Shown piece after piece: positions 10,434 through 18,905 of a DNA stretch of 64,000 bases (its first letter is position 1; every line of letters begins with the position of its first letter). Where the stretch lies: NCBI GenBank assembly GCA_026985055.1, contig JALSQZ010000059.1, forward strand, positions 17,668 to 81,667. Direction: 5' to 3'. A program made the position numbers and the translations under genes. This stretch comes from Sedimenticola sp. GTDB taxonomy: Bacteria; Pseudomonadota; Gammaproteobacteria; Chromatiales; Chromatiaceae. The notes beneath the pieces were generated by a model that searched no databases, was not told where the DNA came from, and worked only from the letters and a program-made list of their open reading frames with translations.

Positions 10434-10955
10434 ATGGAAGCGCCGCCAGGAAAACGCCTGGGAAAAGGCATGATCATTGGTGCCTGGGTGTTGCTTCTGG
10501 CGTTGCTTACACTGTTCTTTTCCCGGATTCTTGATGAGCGCGGCAACCCCAACCAGCAGTTGGCGGGGAAGGTGTCAGAACAGGGAGTTCGGGAAATCGT
10601 GCTGAGGCGGAATGCCTATGGACATTACGTGGCCACAGGTGCGATCAACGGCCATCCGGTGGAGTTTCTCGTGGATACCGGAGCGACCAACGTGGCGCTC
10701 TCGGAAGAGCTGGCGCGCAAACTCGGGCTGGAAAGAAAAGGAGGCACTTTCAGCCATACGGCTAATGGTGTGGTGGCGGTATGGCAGACCCGTCTGGATC
10801 GCGTATCACTGGGAGTGATAGAGATGCACAATCTCAGAGCAACCATACTGCCTGATCTGAAGCCGCCGGATCAGGTCTTGCTGGGTATGAGTTTCCTCAA
10901 ACCGCTGGAAATCATCCAGAAGGGAGATACCCTGATTCTGCGTCAGATGCCCTGA
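10434..10955 (+). CDS. Retropepsin-like aspartic protease (clan AA), membrane-anchored
   Basis: N-terminal TM; VEFLVDTGATNVALSEELARKLGL; VLLGMSFLKPLEI. Confidence 0.82.
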   Translation: MEAPPGKRLGKGMIIGAWVLLLALLTLFFSRILDERGNPNQQLAGKVSEQGVREIVLRRNAYGHYVATGAINGHPVEFLVDTGATNVALSEELARKLGLERKGGTFSHTANGVVAVWQTRLDRVSLGVIEMHNLRATILPDLKPPDQVLLGMSFLKPLEIIQKGDTLILRQMP

Positions 10956-11040
10956 GTATTACAGGAAAGCAGCTGCCCCCAGCATCCGCAGGCTACGACC
11001 GCCAGGGAGGGCGGAAGTGCAGATTATGCAGGAGCAATTC

Positions 11041-11185
11041 CCAGTGCCCTGGCCTCTCGCGGCATACCGTACATCCTGTACATCGCCGCTCCGGCCATGA
11101 CCTCCAGGGAAGGAGGGAATGCTGGAAATGCCGGGAGCATTTCCAGTGCCCTGGCCTCTCGCGGCATACCGTACATCCTGTACAT
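11041..11185. repeat. Tandem repeat: two identical 43-bp cores, 102-bp period
   Basis: ccagtgccctggcctctcgcggcataccgtacatcctgtacat at 11041-11083 and 11143-11185; flanking bases also partly conserved between units. Confidence 0.9.
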
Positions 11186-11187
11186 AA

Positions 11188-11212
11188 AAAACCAGCGCGG
11201 GGCGCTGGTTTT
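11188..11212 (-). terminator. Hairpin terminator (both orientations) of HU gene
   Basis: AAAACCAGCGC ggg GCGCTGGTTTT. Confidence 0.75.
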
Positions 11213-11241
11213 GGTTGTTGCGTGCCTGGAAAGCCGATGCC

Positions 11242-11616
11242 TTACATGGAGACGACGTCTTTCAGGGCCTTCAGCGCGGTAACCTTGACCGTAGTGCTTG
11301 CCGGCTTGGCGGCAATCTTCATTGGCTCACCGGTAGCCGGGTTGCGTCCCATACGAGCCTTGCGTGCGGGCTTCTTTACGCGGCGGATCTTGACGCCGGT
11401 GTCAGGAATGGCGAACTCGCCGGAACCACGCTTCTTGATATGACGGGTGATGAGATCGTTCAATGAGGAAAATACTGCCTGTACTTCCTTTTTGGTCAGG
11501 CCGGTATCTTCTGCGATAGCGGTGATGATCTGGCTCTTGGTTTGCTTCTTGCCGATGGCAGTCAGTTTCTTGGGAGCTGCCTTGGCAGCGATCTTCTTGG
11601 TGGTCTTTTTAACCAT
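11242..11616 (-). CDS. HU family DNA-binding protein with Lys/Ala-rich N-terminal extension
   Basis: IITAIAEDTGLTKKEVQAVFSSLNDLI...GSGEFAIPDTGVKIRRVKKPARKARMGRNPATGE. Confidence 0.88.
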   Translation of the reverse strand: MVKKTTKKIAAKAAPKKLTAIGKKQTKSQIITAIAEDTGLTKKEVQAVFSSLNDLITRHIKKRGSGEFAIPDTGVKIRRVKKPARKARMGRNPATGEPMKIAAKPASTTVKVTALKALKDVVSM

Positions 11617-11870
11617 TCTGATTACTCTCCTTCAGGTTATCGGGTAATTCCGTACCGGAACTTACCACAATATTTTTTGTTGACATAGTAAAAAAACGGT
11701 TTCAGTTGATGTATACGGCATATTTTGACTTTTTGAGGTACAAAACATACCAATCGGGAAGCCGGTTTTGGTGAATGCGAAGCGCTTGGCTGAACTGTTT
11801 CTTGCTGGTTGCCAGGGAAGTAGAAGTCAGCGCGGTGCGGGACTGTCGGGGATTGTCGCTAGGGATGGCG

Positions 11871-13337
11871 CTACTTTTTCTTTTTGAGTTCTTCTATTTC
11901 TTTCTGGACTTTTTTCAGCTGGGATTCAAGACGCGCGGTTTCATAGAAGTTCAGGCCGGGAACGCGCAGGGCGATCTTCAGTTGTAAAGCGGAAGCTTCC
12001 AGCGCGCCCTTGAGATAATAATGTGTTGCCAGATGTTGATGGCTTTCCGCCTTGTGTCCCAGATCCGCTGCGGCTTTTGCCAGCAGTTTGTACACGTGGG
12101 TGTTTTCAGGACGCAACGAAGCGAGGAAGGACAGTTTTCGGTAAGCGGTTTCCGCCTTGCCTGCACGCAGATAGAATTCCGCCAGGGTAATTTGCAACGG
12201 ATAGCTCAGCGGTTGTTTTTTTGCCGCAGCTTCCAGGCGGGATATGGCGTCTTGTTTGTTGCCCGCTTCCATGTCCGTGCGCGCGGCGCTGATGATGAAT
12301 TCCAGGGTATCGGGATGTTTTTGTAACAACTTCTTCAGTTCGGATGAGGCCTTTGCATACTGATCATCCCGCAGTAGCGCCAGCGCCAGCCCATATGCCG
12401 CAGCGGACTTGTCACGGTAGCGTCCCTCTTCGAGCGCGGTGCTGAAATAGGTGATGGCATCACGCGCTTCATGGAAGGAGCGTTCTCTCAATGCGGCGCG
12501 AAGCAGCAGATAGCGAAAGCTGTCCGTATATTGCTTGTACGGATAGTTTTCCGCTCTGCCCAGGGAGTCCGCGATCCTGGAGTTGGTTACCGGATGGGTG
12601 CGCAAAAACTCGGGAAGTTTTGTGCCATGGCTGCGGTTGGCGCGCCCCATGCGGGTAAAGAAGCTGGGCATGGCCCGGGCATCGAAGCCCGTATCATGCA
12701 GGATCCCGATTCCGAGGCGGTCAGCTTCTTTTTCATTCTGACGGGTAAAGTTGATTTGTTGCTGCTTCATGGCCGCCTGCGCGCCGGACGCTGCCGCGAT
12801 GGCGGCGTCTCCGCCCACGGTAGCCCCGAGTATGATGGCAGCCACCAGAGCGGCTCCCTGTACCAGGCTCAGGTTGCTGGCGGCGTACCAGGCGCGTTGC
12901 AGATGTTTTTGTGTAACGTGGGTTATTTCATGAGCCAGAACCGCGGCCAGTTCGCTTTCCGACTGGGTGGTGAGCACCAGACCGGTGTAGACGCCGATAT
13001 AGCCCCCCGGTCCGGCGTAGGCGTTGATTACCTGGCTGTCCACGAGAAAGAAGGTGAATTTTGAACCCATGCCTTCACTGTGTTCCACCAGGGCGTTGCC
13101 CAGTTTGTTGATGTAGTCGTCGAGCAGAGGTTCATCGATGACTGGCTGGGTGGCGCGTATATAGCGCATGAAGGTCTTGCCCAGCTGCTGTTCCTGCAGA
13201 GGAGTGAACAGGTTGCCCGACGGGGCGCCGATTTCGGGAAGGTCATTCCCCGGTTCGCTCCATGCCTGAAGCGGGCTCACACACAGGCTGATGCTCAGGA
13301 CGAACAGCAGCAAGCGGTATGAGAGAGGATGGGCCAT
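11871..13337 (-). CDS. bepA: BepA/YfgC-like M48 family metalloprotease with TPR repeats
   Basis: VLAHEITHVTQKH (HExxH); signal peptide MAHPLSYRLLLFVLSISLCVSPLQAWS; C-terminal TPR. Confidence 0.85.
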   Translation of the reverse strand: MAHPLSYRLLLFVLSISLCVSPLQAWSEPGNDLPEIGAPSGNLFTPLQEQQLGKTFMRYIRATQPVIDEPLLDDYINKLGNALVEHSEGMGSKFTFFLVDSQVINAYAGPGGYIGVYTGLVLTTQSESELAAVLAHEITHVTQKHLQRAWYAASNLSLVQGAALVAAIILGATVGGDAAIAAASGAQAAMKQQQINFTRQNEKEADRLGIGILHDTGFDARAMPSFFTRMGRANRSHGTKLPEFLRTHPVTNSRIADSLGRAENYPYKQYTDSFRYLLLRAALRERSFHEARDAITYFSTALEEGRYRDKSAAAYGLALALLRDDQYAKASSELKKLLQKHPDTLEFIISAARTDMEAGNKQDAISRLEAAAKKQPLSYPLQITLAEFYLRAGKAETAYRKLSFLASLRPENTHVYKLLAKAAADLGHKAESHQHLATHYYLKGALEASALQLKIALRVPGLNFYETARLESQLKKVQKEIEELKKKK

Positions 13338-14632
13338 CAGTTTAATTGTATGCGTTGTCCCCAGGGGGGCTTTTCCTTTCCTTTGACTAACCACAAGACA
13401 GGATATGCGGGCGCAAGTTCCGGGAACTGGCCTTCCAGATCAGAGAAATACACCAGAATTTCCGGTTTCATTCCCTGCTCTTCCACCCATTGGAACACGG
13501 GGCGGAAATCTGTGCCACCACCCCCGCTGATCTCCGTTTCCAGTTGCAGTTCTTCCCAGGGCTCGAATACCCAGGGAGCGCCTTCGGCAATACGGGCGTC
13601 ACAGGGAATCAGGGTGACCCGGGCGCGCATCTGCCCCTTGAGAGCTGATATTTCAGATAGAAACTCCTGAATTTCCCTGTCCTTGATGGAGCCACTGGTA
13701 TCCATGCCGACCACGATATCCACCTGGCTGGAATGCAGGGAAGGCAATATGGCATCTCCCTGACTGCGCCGGGACTGGCGCATGTAGCTGTAGTCGTCCC
13801 TGGCCACAGAGGTCATGTAACGGGCCAGCAGCATGCGCCAGGGCAGCCGCGGTTGCAGCAGATGATCGATCATGCGCGCCATGGCGCCGTCCATCTTGCC
13901 TGCTTGCATGGCCTGCTGGGCCGCGCCGGCCATACGTTGCTGCCACTGTATTTCCAGTGTTTCTTTTTCTTCCGTGGTCAGAGGCGGCGGCTGGGAGCTG
14001 GAGTCCGGGCGGGGCTGCTGGTCGGCATTGCCCTGCGGATTTTGACCGCCGGATTCTAGTTCATCATTGCGATTCTTCGGTTGTTGTTGCTGTTCTTTTT
14101 CCCGGGGAGGTGGGGGGGGATTGTCTGCAGGAGGCTCCTGATCCTGATTTCCGTCGCCACTTCCGTCGCTGTCCTGGTCATAGAGATGCTGATCGACGGT
14201 TTCCTGATTTTCGTCTTCCTGCAGCAGCGGGTAGATTTCCTCTGCGGTCATACCCTTGTATTCGTCCATGATCAGGGTGTCGTACGGGGGCATCAGTCCC
14301 TCGTCCACCAGCAGGGGATTGATGGCGTAATCGCAGGCCAGATTCCAGCGATGCAGTACCCGGTGGCCACGCCGGGAAAAATGGGACAGGGCGCAATGCA
14401 GGGCTTCATGAGCGAGCATGAATTGCGTCTGGGGAAGGCTCAGGGAATCGATGTATGCCGGGTTGTAATAAAAATGTTTTGCGTCCGTGCCCGTGGTGGG
14501 ACACCAGTCGGGATGAGCTTCCTTCATGGGCAGGCGCAATACCAGTGCGCCGAGAAAGGGTTTGTCCAGAATCAGGCGGGTGCGGGCAGCGGCCAGTTTG
14601 GTCTGGATTTTTTCGAGATCCGGCTCAGCCAT
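13337..14632 (-). CDS. VWA-like metallopeptidase-domain protein (DUF2201 type)
   Basis: MLAHEALHCALSHFSRRG; VDIVVGMDTSGSIKDREIQEFLSEI; TDFRPVFQWV. Confidence 0.8.
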   Translation of the reverse strand: MAEPDLEKIQTKLAAARTRLILDKPFLGALVLRLPMKEAHPDWCPTTGTDAKHFYYNPAYIDSLSLPQTQFMLAHEALHCALSHFSRRGHRVLHRWNLACDYAINPLLVDEGLMPPYDTLIMDEYKGMTAEEIYPLLQEDENQETVDQHLYDQDSDGSGDGNQDQEPPADNPPPPPREKEQQQQPKNRNDELESGGQNPQGNADQQPRPDSSSQPPPLTTEEKETLEIQWQQRMAGAAQQAMQAGKMDGAMARMIDHLLQPRLPWRMLLARYMTSVARDDYSYMRQSRRSQGDAILPSLHSSQVDIVVGMDTSGSIKDREIQEFLSEISALKGQMRARVTLIPCDARIAEGAPWVFEPWEELQLETEISGGGGTDFRPVFQWVEEQGMKPEILVYFSDLEGQFPELAPAYPVLWLVKGKEKPPWGQRIQLN

Positions 14633-15668
14633 AAAGCATTACTTCACCAATGGCGGTGGCCCAGTTCTGGAACTCGGGTACGCCAAAAAGCTGGTCACCA
14701 ATGGCCCGGTGCAGATCAGAGACCAGCATTACGCCCATTTCCTTCTGGGGAAAACGGTTGGCGTAGTCGAGTATGTGACCGAGAATCACGCTGGCGTTGT
14801 CGTCCTCCCTGGCGCGAATGGCGCGTCCCACCAGAGCCGCGGCCAGCGCATATTGCAGGTCGATTTCATCCGGTACGGGAACTTCCCTGCCGCTGATGAT
14901 ATCGTCCAGATCCGGCATCTTGTCCAGGCTGTTGATGAAGGCATGCAGCTCGATACCGGCGGCCGGTCCCACACAAGCTTGCAAGGTGCCGAGCAACAAC
15001 CGCGGCTGATCGGCAAATTTCTGCAGGCTGCGATGGGCAAATTCCCAGGAGCGCGGGGAAGGGAATGCTACCGGGTTGTGGGCCGGGTCGAAATCGAACA
15101 GCAGTTCCGGACGGAAACGCAGAAAGGCGATAACCCGCTCATCGATGCCATGCGCCCAGGCCCAGGCGACCCAGTCGTCCAGATTGGTTTCCACATCGAA
15201 ATGGGACAGGCGGTTGGCCAGGGGCGCCGGCATGGTATAAGTGACCCCGCGGTCGCCCTGACGGTTGCCTGCGGCAAAGATGGCCCAGCCGTCCGGCACT
15301 TCATATTCCCCCAGTTTTCGATCCAGGATCAGCTGATAGGCTGCCGCAGATACACTGGGTGGTGCAGAGGTGATTTCATCCAGAAACAATATGCCTTTTT
15401 CTCCGTGGCGTCTGGCGTTGGGTAAAATACCGGGAACCGCCCATTCCACGGTTTCTTCCTTGCGAAAAGGGATGCCGCGCAGATCGCTGGGTTCCATCTG
15501 GGACAGGCGGATATCGATAACCGCTACCTGATGTTTGGCGGCGATCTCCGCCACGATCTGGGATTTGCCTACTCCTGGCGGCCCCCAGAGCATTACCGGA
15601 GTATGATGACCTTCGGTGGTGCTGGTGAATTCTCGGTCTAGAATGGTGAGTAGCTGGGCTGGACGCAT
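14625..15668 (-). CDS. MoxR-type AAA+ ATPase
   Basis: LWGPPGVGKSQIV Walker A; GILFLDEITSAPPSV Walker B; overlaps the following VWA gene. Confidence 0.88.
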   Translation of the reverse strand: MRPAQLLTILDREFTSTTEGHHTPVMLWGPPGVGKSQIVAEIAAKHQVAVIDIRLSQMEPSDLRGIPFRKEETVEWAVPGILPNARRHGEKGILFLDEITSAPPSVSAAAYQLILDRKLGEYEVPDGWAIFAAGNRQGDRGVTYTMPAPLANRLSHFDVETNLDDWVAWAWAHGIDERVIAFLRFRPELLFDFDPAHNPVAFPSPRSWEFAHRSLQKFADQPRLLLGTLQACVGPAAGIELHAFINSLDKMPDLDDIISGREVPVPDEIDLQYALAAALVGRAIRAREDDNASVILGHILDYANRFPQKEMGVMLVSDLHRAIGDQLFGVPEFQNWATAIGEVMLYG

Positions 15669-15764
15669 GAATGGACGACAGAAACGGGTAACTTCAGGGA
15701 ATGGGAGAAAGAATGCGCAGTCGGAAGAGAAAGGTCAACCTTTATGCGCAAATGGAATTTTTGG

Positions 15765-15916
15765 GAACCTCGAAAAATTCCTTCCATGGAATTTTTCTTG
15801 TCGAAAAGAGAAAATGTGATTTTCTCTTTGCTCACATTTTCAATCACTTGTGGTGGTTGAAAATGGTGGGACATCCCTGTCCCGCTCGGGCATCTCGATT
15901 ATTCGAGAAGACGCCC
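15765..15916 (+). repeat. Dispersed multi-hairpin element, copy C (near-complete)
   Basis: GAAAAATTCCttccatGGAATTTTTC; AAAGAGAAAATgtgATTTTCTCTTT; cattttcaatcacttgtggtggttgaaaatg; gggacatccctgtccc; gggcatctcgattattcgagaagacgccc. Confidence 0.88.
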
Positions 15917-16100
15917 TTTTGTTCACGGATCGAAATGCACATGCCAGCGGAACAGCCTCGCTTGAGCAGAAAATTACGGAAAATCACCTCCCCGACTTGC
16001 AAGACATAAGAAAAACAGAGTATTCTAATAACCAGTATTCACCATCGTGTTCCAAATATGGCGACATGAGCGGTGAAGCCTGTTCCTGAGAACAACCACG

Positions 16101-16162
16101 GAACCGGGACAATGTGCTTCCCCGGTTCTTTCATTTTCAATGGCTGGCTGCCATCGAAAATG
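16101..16162. repeat. Degenerate hairpin pair related to module 3 of the dispersed element
   Basis: GAACCGGG...CCCGGTTC followed by CATTTTCAATGG ctggctg CCATCGAAAATG. Confidence 0.5.
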
Positions 16163-16309
16163 GGTGTACCACAGGCTGGCCGTGGAAAAACAGGGTTTTT
16201 TCGATGGCTTGTTATATACGACAATATTTTGGGCGGCGCTGAAGACGTGGCAAGAATACGCGTTTGCGCTGAGTAGAGTATCAACATCAAAGAATTTCGG
16301 AGACCGGAT

Positions 16310-16507
16310 ATGAACCAGTTTTATTACGATGCCGTAACCAAGATGGAAAGCATGGGTGTCGATGATGAGTATATCCTGGGTTGGCAGGCAGGTTTTCTGC
16401 ATCATCCCGAGCGTGAAGAGCAGCGGATTACCGAGGCTTATGAAGCAGGTTATGCTGATGGTGGCGAGAAAAACCTGGACAACCTGGACAAGTGGGTCAA
16501 AAGCTGA
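16310..16507 (+). CDS. Small conserved hypothetical protein (65 aa)
   Basis: RBS-like ggag upstream; strong terminator directly downstream; MNQFYYDAVTKMESMGVDDEYILGWQAGFLHHPEREEQRITEAYEAGYADG. Confidence 0.7.
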   Translation: MNQFYYDAVTKMESMGVDDEYILGWQAGFLHHPEREEQRITEAYEAGYADGGEKNLDNLDKWVKS

Positions 16508-16526
16508 TTTTCCAGGCCGGTTGAAG

Positions 16527-16556
16527 CAACAAAGGCGGGTTTTCCCGCCTTTGTTG
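16527..16556 (+). terminator. Rho-independent-like terminator
   Basis: CAACAAAGGCGGG tttt CCCGCCTTTGTTG, perfect 13-bp stem. Confidence 0.8.
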
Positions 16557-16584
16557 TGTCTGGAGCGCTCTTTCCAAGAGGGTG

Positions 16585-16729
16585 TTGAAAAAGTCCTTCC
16601 CTGGACATTTGCAACCACGGAAGAGGAAAATACGATTTTCTCTTTGCTCACATTTTCAATCACTTGTGGTGATTGAAAATGGTGGGACATCCCTGTCCCA
16701 CTCGGGCATCTCGATTATTCGAGACGCCC
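16585..16729 (+). repeat. Dispersed multi-hairpin element, copy D (near-complete)
   Basis: aaagtccttccctggacattt...gaagaggaaaatacgattttctctttgctcaCATTTTCAATCACttgtgGTGATTGAAAATGgtGGGACAtcccTGTCCCactcGGGCATCTCGAttatTCGAGACGCCC. Confidence 0.88.
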
Positions 16730-16741
16730 TCCAAATCGCAT

Positions 16742-16778
16742 GCAGGCTGTCGAAAAACCAAGTTCTTCGACAGCCTGC
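16742..16778. repeat. Short palindromic element (GCAGGCTGTCGAA...TTCGACAGCCTGC)
   Basis: gcaggctgtcgaaaaaccaagttcttcgacagcctgc. Confidence 0.7.
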
Positions 16779-16826
16779 CAAGCGTTGTTTTCCAAATTTG
16801 AATGTTCCCTGGCGTGGGCTGGAGAT

Positions 16827-17390
16827 TTATTCGAACAGATCCCGCATCGCCGGGGCGATCTTGCGATCCAGTTCCGGACCGTCCCTGTCCATTACCTGAT
16901 CGATGACCCAGCGGTTTTCCTGGGAATTTCCCATGATCTGCTGAATCTCGTAGCCCAGCTGTCTGAGGAAGGGATAGGAAGGGCCATCGTCCGTATAGCG
17001 GTACTGGGCATATTCCCCGGCGCGCTGATTGATCAGTTCAAAAAACGGCTGGGCATAGTCACCGGGACCAAACAGATCCAGGCTGTTGTCCTGGATGATG
17101 TCTGCCTGTTTCCTGGCCACGGCGATGATCAGTTTCTCCCGGTCTTGGTCGTTCAGTTCCAGTTCCTGTCTGGCCAGCCGATCCATGATCTGCAACATGA
17201 AGATCAGATACTCCATGATCACGCTCATGCGCTGCTGATCGTTCTCGTAAATGAAATCCTCACCGTGCAGATTGATAGCCTTGTTCTGCGCCAGGCGCCA
17301 GCTGATGAAGGCCAGGGCACCTGCAATTTCTTCCAGCGAGTGATCGTGGTCCTTGTTCCAACGGCTTTTGATGCGCAATGGTAATGCCAC
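16827..17390 (-). CDS. Conserved hypothetical protein
   Basis: GTG start with aaggag RBS (revcomp ctcaaaggagaaacattGTGGCATTACCA); ends ...IAPAMRDLFE. Confidence 0.65.
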   Translation of the reverse strand: MALPLRIKSRWNKDHDHSLEEIAGALAFISWRLAQNKAINLHGEDFIYENDQQRMSVIMEYLIFMLQIMDRLARQELELNDQDREKLIIAVARKQADIIQDNSLDLFGPGDYAQPFFELINQRAGEYAQYRYTDDGPSYPFLRQLGYEIQQIMGNSQENRWVIDQVMDRDGPELDRKIAPAMRDLFE

Positions 17391-17466
17391 AATGTTTCTC
17401 CTTTGAGTCCTGTTGGACTTTCTGCTATAAGAATAGCCGACTATTTTACTCAAGAATTGCCTGCAT

Positions 17467-18525
17467 ATGAACCATTCCATTGAAAATATCCGACAGCAGG
17501 TGCAGCACAATTGTCATATCGCGGATGCAAAACACGCGGGAGACTTTGGCATGTGTACCTACCTTTTGAAAATGCGGGAGTTTTATCGTTGGGAAAAAGG
17601 CCTGGGTATGCATGCGGTTCTGCCAAAAGAAGCCTTGGGTGATTGGCTGGAGTCGCGGGAAAAGCTCTGGGAATCCCTGCAGGGGCGGGATTACGCCGGT
17701 TTGCATATTGACGATGAGGAATATGACCCCTTTGATGTGCGGAAGGTGAATCGGGCGCTGGAGCCCCATGGCCTGGTTTACAGCGCTGGCCTGGCCAATG
17801 GCGCCCGGGCCAACTTCTTTCTGGGCGAGTTGCTTGAGCGGGAAACCGCTGACAAGGATTTCGTATTGCATCTGTCAGGAAGGGAATATGCCCGTTGTCT
17901 GAGCGCTCCTCCTGCGATGAGCGCAGAAAAAAACGTGTTTCTGCGCCGCGAAGCGCTTGCCCGCTACCTGTGGGAAAAATATGAAACATGGGGCTGGAAC
18001 CGCCCGGACAATGCACTCGGTCGCGCTTTTGAGTGTTATGATTTTTCCACTGATACCGAAGCAGCTCTGGAGAAAATGACGGATGCGGAAATGGCTGCGG
18101 CTCGGGAGCATGAACTCGGAGAGTGCCAGGCCAGCAACCTGCTGGGACCGGAATGGAACGAGATGTTGCTCGATCTCAGCCTGAGTCCGGCGGAACTCAT
18201 GGCCCGGGCGGTGAAGGATCATATTGCGGATGGCTTGCGCACCCTGCCGCGTCTGTTGGAAGAGCAGAACCCGGCCTCCTTGCATTTCTACCTGGGAAAC
18301 CTTACCGGCATGCGGCGTCATCTGTACCCTGAGTTGTATGCTGCATATGATCGCTGGCTGACCGGGGATGATCTCTCGCCCATGCTCGAAGTAGTCAAGG
18401 GATCTGCGGAGCGCTGGCTGAGTCTGGCCCGGGAGATGATGGAAGTGCATGCCCGGCTGGGCGTGGGCAGCGCGGAAACGCTGCGTCGCCTGGTGCTGGA
18501 GCGTTGTGCAGTGGAAGCGCCATGA
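17467..18525 (+). CDS. Conserved hypothetical protein (352 aa)
   Basis: Long ORF MNHSIENIRQQVQHNCHIADAKHAGDFGMCTYLLKMREFYRWEKG. Confidence 0.75.
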   Translation: MNHSIENIRQQVQHNCHIADAKHAGDFGMCTYLLKMREFYRWEKGLGMHAVLPKEALGDWLESREKLWESLQGRDYAGLHIDDEEYDPFDVRKVNRALEPHGLVYSAGLANGARANFFLGELLERETADKDFVLHLSGREYARCLSAPPAMSAEKNVFLRREALARYLWEKYETWGWNRPDNALGRAFECYDFSTDTEAALEKMTDAEMAAAREHELGECQASNLLGPEWNEMLLDLSLSPAELMARAVKDHIADGLRTLPRLLEEQNPASLHFYLGNLTGMRRHLYPELYAAYDRWLTGDDLSPMLEVVKGSAERWLSLAREMMEVHARLGVGSAETLRRLVLERCAVEAP

Positions 18526-18905
18526 GCCGCGGAAAATCCCTGTTGGCCATCATTGAACTGGGTGGTTATCCCAATTTCATGCCGCTGTACCAGCGACTGG
18601 GATTCGAGGTGCAGCTGGTTACTTCCCAGCGCAAGGCCAGAGCCGCCCTGAAAAAGCATCAGCCAGATGTCGTGGTGGCGGAATACAATTATCAGACGGA
18701 TTTTCGTGATCGCAGCTCCAATCTGGAAACCCTGGCGGCTGTGTTGCAGAAGTATCCTGATGTCAGGCTACTGGTATTCTACCCGCCACAACATGAAGAG
18801 TTCCTGCGCAATTTCCGGGAGCATCATGAGGTCTGGAAAGCGCTTCCTTTTCCGCTTACTGAACAGGCTGTGGCTGAAGCGTTGAATGAATTCCAAACAT
18901 TGTGA
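18522..18905 (+). CDS. Hypothetical protein, receiver-like fold possible
   Basis: ATGA overlap with upstream gene; KSLLAIIELGGYPNFMPLYQRLGFEVQLVTSQRKARAALKKHQPDVVVAEYNY. Confidence 0.6.
   Translation: MSRGKSLLAIIELGGYPNFMPLYQRLGFEVQLVTSQRKARAALKKHQPDVVVAEYNYQTDFRDRSSNLETLAAVLQKYPDVRLLVFYPPQHEEFLRNFREHHEVWKALPFPLTEQAVAEALNEFQTL

Noticed and set aside
11041-11185. Possible mini CRISPR array
   Set aside because: Only two repeat copies, the 59-bp intervening sequence is itself related to the unit flank, and no cas adaptation genes are present.
3338-16690. ORFs on the minus strand beginning MSHHFxxPQVIENxSKE (4339, 15874, 16690)
   Set aside because: They start inside module 3-4 of the hairpin element. 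Copy A has lost the ATG and the frames diverge after the repeat, so they reflect repeat sequence rather than a gene family.
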